26,005 bases of DNA from Apostichopus parvimensis (Eukaryota; Echinodermata; Holothuroidea; Aspidochirotida; Stichopodidae), in contig KN894501.1 in the NCBI GenBank assembly GCA_000934455.1, positions 6,672-32,676 on the forward strand, given 5' to 3'. The notes beneath the pieces are model-generated. The model worked only from the letters and a program-made list of their open reading frames with translations, was not told the origin of the DNA and did no database searches. Both the position numbers and the translations under genes were made by a program. This document shows positions 11,872-22,016 of this stretch, in pieces (within the stretch, counting starts at the first letter, position 1; the number at the start of each line of letters is the position of its first letter).

Positions 11872-13118
11872 TTGAGAAGGAAGCCAGGAATAGCCAACCA
11901 ACACACATTACAGTAGAATTGTATGTGACTTGTGTTTATGAAAGAGCACACACTCCATTTTTCCATGTTGTCAAAAAATAAATTCATTTGTCCTGCTGTT
12001 GTACTAAACACGTGGTATAGGCAGTCACAGGTAAGACCAGAATTAATTTGTTCTGCAAATGTCACAGCTATAGATAACATTAATGAGATTTCCTGAAATG
12101 TCTTGAAACATGGCGAACTAATTCATTATTAACTTTTTGGAGTGAAGAAAATTTCATGAAAGCACATCCAGTGTGCGTACAGTACCGTCCTCATGGAGGT
12201 AATTAAAAATACCACATGTTAGATTTCTTCTAGTGCATGTGTTTTTCAGGTAGTTTTGCATCATACACTTAATTCTTCCCCTCATAAACTATCGGAGCTC
12301 TTGTACCGTTTCGTGGAGTAGAAATCTCTGACTCCTAGATAGCTGGAAGATGGGTTAAATGCCTCCCTGGAGAAAGGTGTCATGCACTGCCTCATATTAG
12401 CGGATCATACCACGCACGCTTCGAAACAGAATTGAGAAACTTTACACGAGAGCTGGTCGACCAGGGACTTGAAGCTGTAAAGTAGTGGAAACAGCATGTC
12501 TATTTTCAGAGGTGACATGATCGAACCAAGATCATACTTTGGCATTGTGTGTGTACTGAGTTCAGCTAGATGTCTCTGTTGGAAATACTGTTAATCTCCC
12601 CGTAGTTCTACAGAATATACACCAGTTAACCACGTTTGGCAGTCCATGTTACAGTTAAAGTTCATCATCATTGTGACTGCCAAGTTTTACCTGCTAAAAC
12701 AAAACCAGGGGGATCTTTTAAATAGTGCTTTGTGCTGGAGGTCGTTACCCTGCTGCACTTTTCGTCAGGCATTCAGAAAAGTTAGATTAGTAGTTATAAC
12801 GAACTGTGAATGCCTTCAAAATGCCCATGGAAACTGACTGACCATTTCTGGCTAATTTAGTGGGTATTGATCTGGTCACTCATAGAGCTCGAGTGACATA
12901 AAATAAAAAGTATATATGATACAAGGAATAAATTACCTGAAAGGCTGAATCAGAGTTTTGATAATAACTGGAAAAGTTTCACTTAAATTATTATCGGGTA
13001 TTAGTTAAAGTAATTCATCAAATTACAAATCGAAGACACTTGGGGCTGCAAAATTATGAATATAAATTTCCTCTCATTTTGAGCAGTTCTTATTGATATT
13101 TCTTTTCACATGTATAAA

Positions 13119-13158
13119 GCTGATGGTTATCGCTGTGTTTTTTTCCCTCTTCCTTCAG
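13119..13158 (+). other. PTBP1: Branch site and acceptor of exon 13159-13305
   Basis: GCTGATG around 13119-13125 fits a branch site (CTGAT, A at 13123, 36 bases upstream). The tract GTTTTTTTCCCTCTTCCTTCAG ends the intron. It is a strong, compact acceptor, in contrast to the extended one before the linker exon. Confidence 0.65.
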
Positions 13159-13305
13159 GCATTAATAGAACTAGCCAACGAAGTCATCGCCGCTCGCATG
13201 GTGGAATATTACACGTCTATGACGACTAACCTTAGAGGGCGCCCTATTTATGTGCAGTATTCAAACTACAAAGAACTGAAAACGAACAGTGCTTGTGCTC
13301 AACAG
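13159..13305 (+). CDS. PTBP1: PTB exon: C-terminal half of RRM1
   Basis: This is an internal exon of 49 codons, phase 0 at both ends, with donor CAG/GTAAAT. It completes RRM1. ALIEL (residues 1-5) is the rest of RNP1 after KGKNQ. ANEVIAARMVEYYTS (6-20) is helix 2. LRGRPIYVQYSNYKELKT (25-42) covers the final strands and matches the vertebrate PTBP motif LRGQPIYIQFSNHKELKT almost residue for residue. NSACAQQ begins the linker. Vertebrate and insect RRM1 have AFIEM where this protein has ALIEL, so the usual Phe of RNP1 is Leu; PTB RRM2-4 also carry Leu there, so the fold is not in doubt. Length and phase equal those of the preceding exon. Skipping it would keep the frame but destroy RRM1. Reading past the donor meets a stop at 13315. 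Confidence 0.95.
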
Positions 13306-13728
13306 GTAAATTCCTAATTCTTTGCCAAGTATTACTAATTACTACAACTCCGTTTCTCTCCCTCGGGCTGTGAATTATGTAACGAGTCCAACTCCCAAAC
13401 TTACTACCAATCCTTCAACATGTGACAAGTATGATAACTCAATACAGAGAGCTTCAAGTTCGGGTTGTCGTGACAACGTATTAATAAGAGAAGAAAATGG
13501 ATAGGACAGGAAACACGAAAGACAACCCAAAAGAAAGGTCAAAGGTTAAATGGTGTAATTAAACTCTTCACTATTACTTAATAAAATAAACTATGACAAG
13601 GCTTGAAATAACACTCTTCTAGAAATCAGTAGAAATGTTACAGACTGATATCATTTTAATACCATATGACGAGTTGTGTATAACCTCAATTAACTTGCCC
13701 CGAGTAGACAAAGAAGGGGTGGAATTCT

Positions 13729-13802
13729 AGAGGCCAGGGTTTGCGACCCTTTTACGGGGTCACCGCAATATTGTGGAGGTTCGCCAAAAGAATTCTGAAA
13801 AA
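13729..13802 (+). mobile_element. hAT-type DNA transposon terminal remnant
   Basis: The stretch begins TAGAGGCCAGGGTTTGCGAC, continues with CCTTTTACGGGGTCACCGC, and later has GAGGTTCGCCAAAAGAATTC and TGAAAAAT. From knowledge of hAT/Charlie elements, their ends begin CAG(T/A)GG and carry repeated GGGTCGCGACCC and GGGGTCGCCAAAAG words, which this resembles. I could not find a matching right end or an 8-bp target duplication. TGAGCCACCTG at 14053-14063 is a weak candidate for the other end. It is a decayed, non-coding fragment if the call is right. Confidence 0.4.
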
Positions 13803-13922
13803 TTAATTGCCGATATTTGGGGGGAAAAAAGTTATAAATTTTGAACATAAATTTCTTGAAAAAGTAAAAATATAATAAAATTTTGCAACTTAGCAAGTTG
13901 AATGGTAAAATAAAAGTATAAA

Positions 13923-13958
13923 GGGAAGGGGGCCACTCCTCTGGGTAGACCCCTTCCC
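13923..13958. repeat. GC-rich inverted repeat, 9-bp arms
   Basis: GGGAAGGGG (13923-13931) and its exact reverse complement CCCCTTCCC (13950-13958) are separated by 18 bases. It would make a very stable hairpin in an otherwise AT-rich intron. It lies just downstream of the hAT-like fragment and may be part of it. Confidence 0.7.
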
Positions 13959-14850
13959 GAGGCCCACAACATCCCTCTCTGGTGGGTCTTCAATATAATG
14001 GTGAAGAAGGGAAGTCACAGCAAAGGGTTTGAATGCCATGGTTCAGGAGTCTGAGCCACCTGACATTTTAACACTGGTCACCTGATCTCGATATAAACAT
14101 AAAAATGTTAAGGTAAGTACATTTCTTATCATGTAAGCATGGCGAAACATCAGACCACATTGGTATCATTTTTTAAGTGGCAGAGATAGGCATTTCATGT
14201 CATGTTTAGTCAAAGATAACAGAAGATTCACCGTCCCAGGGAGGTTTATAGTACCGAAGATTGCTAATTCCTACAAATGGAAACATTTTTCATCATTTAG
14301 CCAGTTAAATTTGGATCAAAATGGCCACGGGGGAGTAGAGTAATGTAAAAATGCGGGAGCTGTCGCTCTCATAAATTGTCATTTAAGATTAATATAAACA
14401 TGTTCCCTGATGCAAATGTGACATCTTCTAAACATCGGTAGACAATGTAGTCGACAGATTTCTTCTCCCTGTCTCTATGTGTCCTTGGCTGTCACTAGTG
14501 TTTTTGCTTTGAATCTCTTCTTGTTTCTCACCTAACCAGGAGTAATCATAAATCAATTTTTATTTTTGTCTTGACAAAGGAAAATATCATGAATATTACT
14601 TGAAGCAATCCCCCTCCCCCTGATATAATGAAAGATGAACAAGAAGTTGCCTTCGTGTTTGAAATTATCATGAAGATCGAAATGCTAGTATACCGTCTTC
14701 AATGATAAAAAATTCTTGCGGCAAAGTGTGTCTCACTTACAGACTTCAATGAATAAACTCATTCATGTCGTCCTTTCTTTTTCATTTTGTTCCACTTTGC
14801 ACCAACCTGTCATATGCACTACTGTGATGTTCCCATCCCCTTCCCCAGCC

Positions 14851-14896
14851 CACCACACCCCACCACACCCCACCACACCACACCACACCCCACCCC
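14851..14896 (+). repeat. CACCACACCC tandem repeat
   Basis: A 10-bp unit, CACCACACCC, is repeated about 4.6 times, with one variant copy at 14871-14880. The Pro/His-rich open frame crossing it is a product of the repeat. On RNA it is a C-rich tract in the long PTB intron. Confidence 0.88.
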
Positions 14897-15155
14897 ATCA
14901 GCTAGTGTGTGTCTGCCCTGTATCAGCATTGATGTGCTATATTTTAGCTGTTCATTTTGTAAATAATAACATTTTAAAGTACAGTTTTATTTGGGCTATT
15001 CGGGAGGCTTCCAATCCATGTAGCTGCTTGTCAGCGACAGTGTTGTGATAGAGCTCTAGAGCTGGTTAATCTTTACTAGCAAACTTACACTGTCAACATC
15101 TCTTGTATTTGGCATATATATTGAATGTTTCATCAGGAAGGATTTCTGTCACATT

Positions 15156-15180
15156 CCCCCCCCCCCCCCCCTCTCTCTCT
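15156..15180 (+). repeat. Poly-C then CT microsatellite
   Basis: Sixteen C (15156-15171) followed by a CT repeat. CUCUCU in RNA is a classic high-affinity PTB motif, so the PTB pre-mRNA carries a possible self-binding site here. It starts the first copy of a 139-bp-period duplication. Confidence 0.85.
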
Positions 15181-15371
15181 TCCACTCATCTCATTCCTCA
15201 TCACCTCACTAGATCATATAAACTGTGGCCCAAGCACCAGCAAGATACTCCATCTTCCTCCTTCCTTCACCTAATAGCTACCCCATCCCCCCCCCACCCC
15301 CTCCTCTCTCTTTCTCTTCTCCGCTCATCCAATTCCTCATCACCTCACTAGTTCGTATCAACTGTGGCCCA
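15171..15371 (+). repeat. 139-bp-period direct duplication, pyrimidine-rich
   Basis: The first copy is 15171-15232 and the second 15310-15371. They share ATTCCTCATCACCTCACTAG exactly (15193-15212 and 15332-15351) and AACTGTGGCCCA exactly (15221-15232 and 15360-15371), at a constant offset of 139. Both copies are preceded by a C-run and CT-rich DNA. This is a two-copy tandem duplication whose unit starts near the poly-C. Neither copy is a recognised gene. Confidence 0.9.
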
Positions 15372-15825
15372 TGTAGTTTCCCATTGATCCGTAGCTTATT
15401 GCTGTAGTGCCCCGTTTCTCAAGCAAAAACTTGAGCCCAGAGTTCCTTGACATCAGTTTAGCTATCTCTGTAGTGAAAGGTGTCAAGCAATCTTCTCTGC
15501 CTGCACAGTAAACACTGATGTCATTTGTAAGTTTGTTACCTGGGCTCATTTCACCAACCAGTATACAAACTTACATGCAATGTTTATGAAAAGTGAAATT
15601 AGTGTGAGAGTAAATGAGGCATCTGGCAATGTCTGTTTGTAACCACTCAAGTCTTTCTACAAGTCTTTAAATAGCTCGTACCTCTTTGATGGATGGTTGT
15701 TTAGATTAACTTTGGATAAGATGGAAAAAAAACAAAAAAAAAAGAAAGAATTTGAACATTTTTCATCAGCCATTCATGTATAGTGCCTAACTTCATTAAA
15801 TGCTAAAACTTTTAAAGGGGTATGT

Positions 15826-15859
15826 ACAGTATGTATGTTTGTATGTATGTACATACTGT
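15826..15859. repeat. Inverted repeat around a GTAT microsatellite
   Basis: ACAGTATGTA (15826-15835) and TACATACTGT (15850-15859) are exact reverse complements with a 14-base loop of TGTA/GTAT words. The arms include the ACAGTA/TACTGT word that is common across the window. Confidence 0.65.
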
Positions 15860-16546
15860 CTGTTTGAACCTGTTAATCTGGCTATTAAAGACACAAATTA
15901 TTGAGATTGAGGATTTTTATTATGTATCCCATGAAGTTATTTTACTTTGAAAGCAAAATTGCTTGTACTTGAGCCCTTTCGAAAAACTGGATTTCGCTGA
16001 AGCGGAAGTGTTTGTCCCACAAGATATAGAAGTTATTCTCTAGTCTTGTATCACTTGGTTCGTTGTCCCAACTTGTCCTTGGACATCTTCAGTATTAAAC
16101 ATTGTATGGTTGTCCTGAAAGAAACTTAGTCGGGATGCTCGGACTCGGAGACAAATCTCGTCTCTCTTCATGCCATAACTATATCCAGCCTGGCTTGACA
16201 TTTTGAGGTATTAAAATACGTAAATAACTTCAAGGACTTTATCTTAATTTATATATTCCATACATTTTAGTTAAAAGGATACAAAGACAAGAGGAAGGAT
16301 AAAAGCGATGAAAAACTCCCGCCTTTGAGCCTTTTCTGGGCCTCATTACTGCACGATGATGGAAACATTTTCTGTATACAAAGAGCTCTTTATACTATCA
16401 TTGGGAATCATCAGACAAAATAAATAAGAAATAATTGGTTATAAATGTCCAAATGCCGGCAAACAGTGAAAGGTCACGCAATGATGCAGCACAAGGGGCA
16501 CATTGTAATATATCCCAGTAGTTTATGAAGGGGGTGTGTGTGCCTT

Positions 16547-16569
16547 GGGGGAGGGGGAGGGGTAGGGGG
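16547..16569 (+). repeat. G-quadruplex motif
   Basis: Four runs of four to five G with loops of A, A and TA. This is among the strongest quadruplex-forming patterns possible and lies on the sense strand. Positions 16554-16567 are perfectly complementary to 22996-23009 further along the same intron. Confidence 0.8.
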
Positions 16570-17752
16570 TGTTTTATCTTAAATAGGAGAATGGGTTTAA
16601 TTCCGAGGTACTTTTATATGTTCAGTAATCTAATTAAGTTTTCACAGTCAAGTTGACATCAGTAAAATACAATCTGCCGACATCGACAGAGCGACTGGAC
16701 AAATATCCATGTTTTGTCGGCGGTTTGGACCTTCCTCATGTGTTTGAATTTTGTTGGTTCTCAAAAGACCGCATAAGATGACGACCATAATTGAAGTATA
16801 AACGTGGATGCCATTTTCAAACTGCTGCCTCATTCTATTTCACACTGTATCATGAGATGTTAACTCAATTGGACAACTACGGTTGTTATGGCTGTGGTAG
16901 ATATCCAACAAAGCTATAAATCTGTGTTTTAAATTAAAACCATTTACTCAAATTGCACTTTAGGATGGTTATTTCACATTTGTAGCTGGTAGTTTTTTTT
17001 GGTTTTTTTTTCCCAGTGGAAATTGAAAGTCAGTCAAATCTGTCATTGTAACTGTGAAGCTGATCAATATAACGGGAATGAAAAATACTGTACGACCAAG
17101 TCAAATTGATTACATCTGTTGGCCTTAATGAGAAAATGGTCTTAAGTGCTTTCTAGGATCAGATCAACGAGCTTCCAAATTTACCTACTCATTTACAGAG
17201 CCATTAGTTGTACTTATTGTTCAGAAAGAAACTAATTTAGCTCGGTTGTGTGTTTACATCGATCGTCACAGCTTTCATGCAATCCACTGTTTTTTTTCTT
17301 CTTTAGTGGACGGCTTCCATTTTCACCCATAAGTGTGAATTTTTAAGTGTCAGGTCATTGTTACTTTGAGATGAACAATAGCTATGATGTACCCAGGCAA
17401 TACCAGTTGTTGTGTTGATTACAAAAGAGATTCTGTGGGTTTTAAGTAATTGGCATAGGTACGTTTATACTTCTAATTCTGTTGGGACAGGAGAAAAAAG
17501 AAAAACTTTATGATATATATACCAGTACCGTAGGTAAAATCTCATGTTGCATCAAAATTCATACTGCTTCTTAGTGTTGGGGCTTATTTCGGGGTTCAGG
17601 GGCTCGGTGACTCTGAAAAGGATACATACAAAATAGAAGAAACTCATGCAGACATGTCTTCTAAGAATTTGGTTGTCTGCTCAGTTAGAAACTTTCACCC
17701 AAACACTGAGGTCATAGCTCCTAAAGTCATTTATTTTTTTACCTACAATACA

Positions 17753-17766
17753 GTACTGTACAGTAC
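17753..17766. repeat. 14-bp palindrome within a TACAGTA cluster
   Basis: GTACTGTACAGTAC is a perfect palindrome. With its neighbours it forms four overlapping TACAGTA/TACTGTA words in about 20 bases. It is the densest site of this over-represented word in the window. Confidence 0.8.
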
Positions 17767-18248
17767 AGTACCAGTTCACAGATTTCATTTTTGGTCACAG
17801 GTCGTAAAGATTTGCTCGTGTATTCTAAGACACTCAATATTTAAGTCTCCTCTACACTTTCATCTCTATTCCAAATTGTTTTGAGCCCGTTTTTCCAAGT
17901 TTAGTTTTTACTGTCTTCTTTTATGGTCTGTGCAATCATCTGGTCGGGCAGTCGCCGAGCCGAGCCCCCCCCCCCCACGGTATCATTACCGCAGCACCCA
18001 TAAAACCACTTGACACGAACGACTCCTTCGTCATTTTTACGTCCAGTGGCATCATCGTAAACTCAGTTTTGATTGCAGCGATTGGAAAGAATGAGGGATA
18101 GAGAAAGAACACCTTAAAAAGCACAAATCCTAGATTCACTTTGAAGTCAGGATCAGGATAAAGATACAGATTATGTTTTCCACGGTTTTAAGTACGCAGT
18201 AGCGTCGGCTCTGCAGGTTTTTCCAAAGAATATTCAAATTCATGCGTA

Positions 18249-18665
18249 TGACGTCAGCTCGTCAATATATACATGTCCTCTCCACATATATACACGTCTA
18301 TTCTAGTTCAACCCGATTTCTTGTATGACCCTCCTTTCACTTTAATCATGCTTATAGTAAAATTCGGCCGTGAATGTAATATCTCTCTCCCCAAAGATTC
18401 CACCTGACGTCACCTTTTTAAGGGCTATCTCCGTGGATAACATTTTCAGTTTTGGTTCGGGTGGCTGTTAAGGTCTCTGTTAGAGAAATGAATGTAACTT
18501 TATACGTACCAGTGGGATCTTTACAACATAATCAAACCTCCGTGCACAATTTGTGAGATGCTTTTGCTGTAAATCCCTGTTTACTCTGCCACCATGCTTC
18601 GGGGTTTTTATAGGCCGCCTCGAAAATAGTCCTGTTTGAAACATCAAATTTCTATCACGGTAAGA
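18249..18665 (+). promoter_or_regulatory. Candidate internal promoter or enhancer with two CREs
   Basis: Two perfect cAMP-response elements, TGACGTCA, occur at 18249-18256 and 18405-18412. The second is followed by TTTTTAAG (18415-18422, TATA-like) and an initiator-like TTCAGTT (18446-18452) whose A is 33 bases from the TATA-like start. GCCACCATG at 18588-18596 opens an 11-codon frame. CACG/GTAAGA at 18660 is a good splice donor. Together these look like an alternative first exon of about 210 bases inside the PTB intron, leading to a transcript without RRM1. The short frame ends before the donor, so the exon itself would be non-coding. Each motif is weak alone; the ordering is what makes it worth noting. 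Confidence 0.2.
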
Positions 18666-20027
18666 AGTCGAATTTTTATCAATAAACAGTCTTGGGAGAA
18701 TGTGGTCGTTTGTATATCAGGCACAGGGACTTTGTGTACTGTTTGTGTGAACCGTGCGTGTATAAATTCAAAATGTTTTAAGGACAATGTTATAAGTGGA
18801 TAGAGTTTTTTACTCGGTGATGTTTTTGGGCTTACAGTTATGTTAGCTGTGTGAATGATCTGACCTACATTATATAAAGATCTTCAGAATGGCAGTGTTA
18901 CTGGTTACACTTATAAGGAGAATTGGTTAAAATGTTATTTAATTTATTAACTAAATAGTACTCATTAATGGTACAACCTATTAACTGCACACTTTTGTAA
19001 ATGCCATGGATACATTGAAAAAAAAAACGATTTTAATAAAAAAACAAACAAAGACCATCTCAGCTCATGTATGAAATTTGCCTTGATGTGTTATTGCCAT
19101 ATGCATAAATTTTACAAAATATCAAAAACTTTGAAATTAAGAAATTTTTACAGCTTTGACAGAAAATTTGTATGTGGATGTGGTTTTGACCTATAAATGC
19201 ATAAAATTTGCTGAGCAAGTAACTTCATCCATGAGAAGATTCTTTTACATTTCACAGATAGGAAAATATCTGTCAAGGCTGGTCCGGGAATATGTGTATG
19301 TGTGTGTTGTAACAGTATACTGTATGCTGTACGTTGTGTATATATACCAGCTCCATGATAAAGTGAAGTCTACAATTAAACCAACTATACAAATACTTAC
19401 ATTAGCATTCAAGGCATATTTAAAATGTAAGACAGAAAAGCAATTTTATAACTACAGGGATATGGTTGTGCAATATGTGTTGTGCATCATTAACATGTAC
19501 AGATAAAAGTATATGTGTGTCTGTTATACAGTACAGTACATTAACATTAATGATATCCAAATAATATAACATGTATGATTATCTCATGGGAAACATACTG
19601 TAGAGTATTTCTATAACATTAACTGGTACTTTTAGCTTCTAGGACAAAATTTTGTGGGTTTGGTCTGGTTTTGTTTTGTAACAGAAATTCTGTTCGCGTT
19701 AACTTTCAGTAGAGGTGTAGCCGATACAGTTTAAACATAACTGCATGAATACTTGTACCTCGCTGTCTCATTTTAAAACCTCTCTTTAATAGGTCACAAA
19801 CATTTGTCTACTCCTAGTAATTAAATTTATTCACTCTCTATAATAAAGCAATCCCTCCCCCCCTCAAAAAAAAAAAATTGTGTCCCACAAAAATATTGAG
19901 AATAATTAATTTGTTTCATTTTCAAACTAGCTGCACTTAATAAAGTGGCGCGTACCTGTAATCTCACAATTCTTTGTGCAATTTGAAATCATATTACAGA
20001 ATGTCTTGCGACACCATTCTTGACATT

Positions 20028-20071
20028 GATTGACACCAGATTGACACCAGATTGACACCAGATTGACACCA
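20028..20071 (+). repeat. 11-bp perfect tandem repeat, 4 copies
   Basis: GATTGACACCA is repeated four times without change. The flanks share GACACCATTCT on both sides (near 20010 and 20064). Perfect identity suggests recent expansion by replication slippage. Confidence 0.93.
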
Positions 20072-20897
20072 TTCTGGTGTATAAATTACCTTCCTTCTTG
20101 TCATTCTGAAGGTCTTCTATGATGCAAACCCACATTGTATCTATTTCAACCCAAACTTTTAACTTCCAGGCTCCTCAAATGTAGATATTTGTTTTGATAT
20201 CGTAGGCAGTGCTCTCTCCTAGTGAAAGTTGGTGACGTTCCCCTGGATTATTAAATCTGAAATACATTCAGCGAAGAGGTTCTGGAGTGAGGTTTCATAG
20301 CCGTTCAGTCAACCAACCCTATCATCATTCTCTATATGATTCTCAGCCTCGCTTTGTCAGTCAAACCTGTCAATTTTGCTCCGATAATTGTTTCAGCAGT
20401 GTAGTCTTAGAACTTATTCTCCCACAAGGCATATCTCTCTCTCTCTGTCAATTAAGCAATAAGGTTCTGACTTAAGTGTCTCATCGTGATGACTTAAAAT
20501 CCTCTTTTCTATATCTGCTTGAGAGCCATTTTGAATCGAGATGGTTGTATTACAATATATTAAAGTAGGAGATGCTAGAGTAACGATTGAAATCAAGCAA
20601 AGTTTTCTTTCTTTTTCGTATCTGTGATTGAGTGGTACAATATTTTGAATAGTCACTCCCTGTTGAAACAGAAATAGAATCTTCATTGAGTACATACATA
20701 GGCTATTTTTATTTACCATAGGCTGGCAGGTTTGTATGCGTGTATGTGTGTGTATAGTAAATGTGTTTGTATATGTGTGATGCCCTACGGTAGCTTGTAA
20801 AAATGATATCTTAAGAAGGAGAAGTTGATAAATGTCATATCTGTCACATGAGGATAAAGTATCACTCTTATGTTTGTTGGGTGTCCAAGGATATTTG

Positions 20898-21234
20898 AGG
20901 TCAGCTGAGGTCAAAATATGAAATTATGAATGCCAAGAATCAGACAGACTTTTAAGATGATAGCAGATTGTATGAGGCCAAAGGTCACTTGAGATCAACA
21001 GAGGTCAAAAAATGTCAACCTCAAAAAAGAAAAAAGAAAAAAAAAGAGGTTATCACAAGAAGTTGGATATTGACAAATGTTATTCCAGGTATGTAGTTTG
21101 TCCATAATTTGCAAACATATTTCAGAAGAATAGTTAGTTAATTGGAAAAGGTTGTACCTGTATGTTAGATAGCTCTCAAGATGTGCATCAATTTGGTCTC
21201 ATTCTTTGATGATGTCAAAGGTCATGTAGGGTCA
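20898..21234 (+). repeat. Diverged repeats carrying AGGTCA at 10-bp spacing
   Basis: Three related segments occur near 20890-20920, 20975-21020 and 21211-21255. Each has AGGTCA-like hexamers with four-base spacers: 20898-20903 with 20908-20913; 20982, 20992 (AGATCA) and 21002; 21219 with 21229 (GGGTCA). Each is followed by an AATATG- or AAATG-like word. AGGTCA direct repeats with 4-bp spacing (DR4) are the class bound by thyroid-hormone-type and LXR-type nuclear receptors; two DR1 arrangements also appear (20975 and 21212). The shared flanks suggest copies of an old repeat family. Confidence 0.6.
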
Positions 21235-21293
21235 GCAGAATGTCCAAATATGGCAACTTTGAGAAACATGGTGTTGTGTAATTTACTGTAAGC

Positions 21294-21326
21294 AGTGTGT
21301 GAGGATGAAATAAGTGTGTGAGGATG
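21294..21326 (+). repeat. 19-bp duplication
   Basis: AGTGTGTGAGGATG occurs at 21294-21307 and again at 21313-21326, a 19-base offset. It is a two-copy short tandem duplication within the long intron. Confidence 0.75.
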
Positions 21327-22016
21327 GAATGATGTTCAACTTGGCCTACGGTATGCCGTGTCACACTGTAGCTTGCAATTAATTAAAAGCATTGTTCTTT
21401 GTTAATTAATGTAGCTTATGTACACACACACACTTTAAAGTCTTTACTTCAAGTCAGTAATTTCCTTCTCCTAGAAGAGCAATTTGTCTGACACTCTCTG
21501 GAGCTTTCCCTGCTAGCACACACCTAGGAGAGATCAAAATTATCCCAACAATTTACCATTAAAATGTGATCTTTTTATTATTTTTTTTTTTATCCCAAGA
21601 GATGGACAGGCAGTATAGGTTTAAACTAATAAATTATCAGTAAAGTTAGCCTCCCTAACAATTTATCAAATGATGAATACTTCAGCCAGCCATTGAACCT
21701 AATGTGGCATAAAACTGTCACAACAGACACTTCAAAAGGTTATGGTGATGATTTTTACTGGTCTGCAGGTGGGTGTCTGGCAGGTAAAAGGCTACTTTAA
21801 ATTTTGGTTGAAAGTTTCCTTATATGGCAAGTAGAATAGCAGGATGTTTTTTTTTAAGATTAGTTTGGTTTACTAATCAGGCCTCTTGCTTCCCCATGAG
21901 ATCTTGGAGGCGAAATAGGTAAATAAGGGATTTAGCGCACACGAAGAGAAAAACAGTATTAATGAAGATACAGCACTGATGGATTTCTCAGCTTATCCAA
22001 TAAAGTAGTTGGTACA

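Larger units (their letters stand above)
7242..13158 (+). other. PTBP1: Intron between the two RRM1 exons (5,917 bases)
   Basis: The donor is GTAAGT and the acceptor is CCTTCAG. This intron interrupts RRM1 inside its RNP1 motif. It contains two tandem repeats with a GGGATTA core, two poly-G tracts, many TACTGTA/TACAGTA words (including a 12-bp palindrome at 9102-9113) and otherwise AT-rich unique-looking DNA. The open frame at 8938-9354 (138 codons) shows no recognisable domain and starts in no promoter-like context. I see no RNA gene. Confidence 0.9.

Noticed and set aside
12453-12464. 12-bp palindrome CTGGTCGACCAG
   Set aside because: Several 12-bp palindromes are expected by chance in 26 kb, and nothing around it suggests function.
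13306-13504. Extension of the 13159-13305 exon into the next open frame (13322-13504)
   Set aside because: A stop at 13315-13317 ends the exon's frame before that ORF, and the donor CAG/GTAAAT with the good join to the linker exon explains the structure.
14716-15407. Pro/Ser/His-rich open frames
   Set aside because: They are translations of CACCACACCC, poly-C and CT repeats.
19156-19506. 116-codon open frame on the plus strand
   Set aside because: It starts at TTG, is Tyr/Val/Lys-rich as expected of AT-rich DNA, and has no known motif.
20028-20071. CRISPR-like short repeats
   Set aside because: Repeats are contiguous 11-mers without spacers, in an animal gene intron.
20414-20914. 166-codon open frame on the minus strand, the longest in the window
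   Set aside because: It begins at TTG, not ATG; its translation follows CT and TG/CA low-complexity DNA; no domain is seen.
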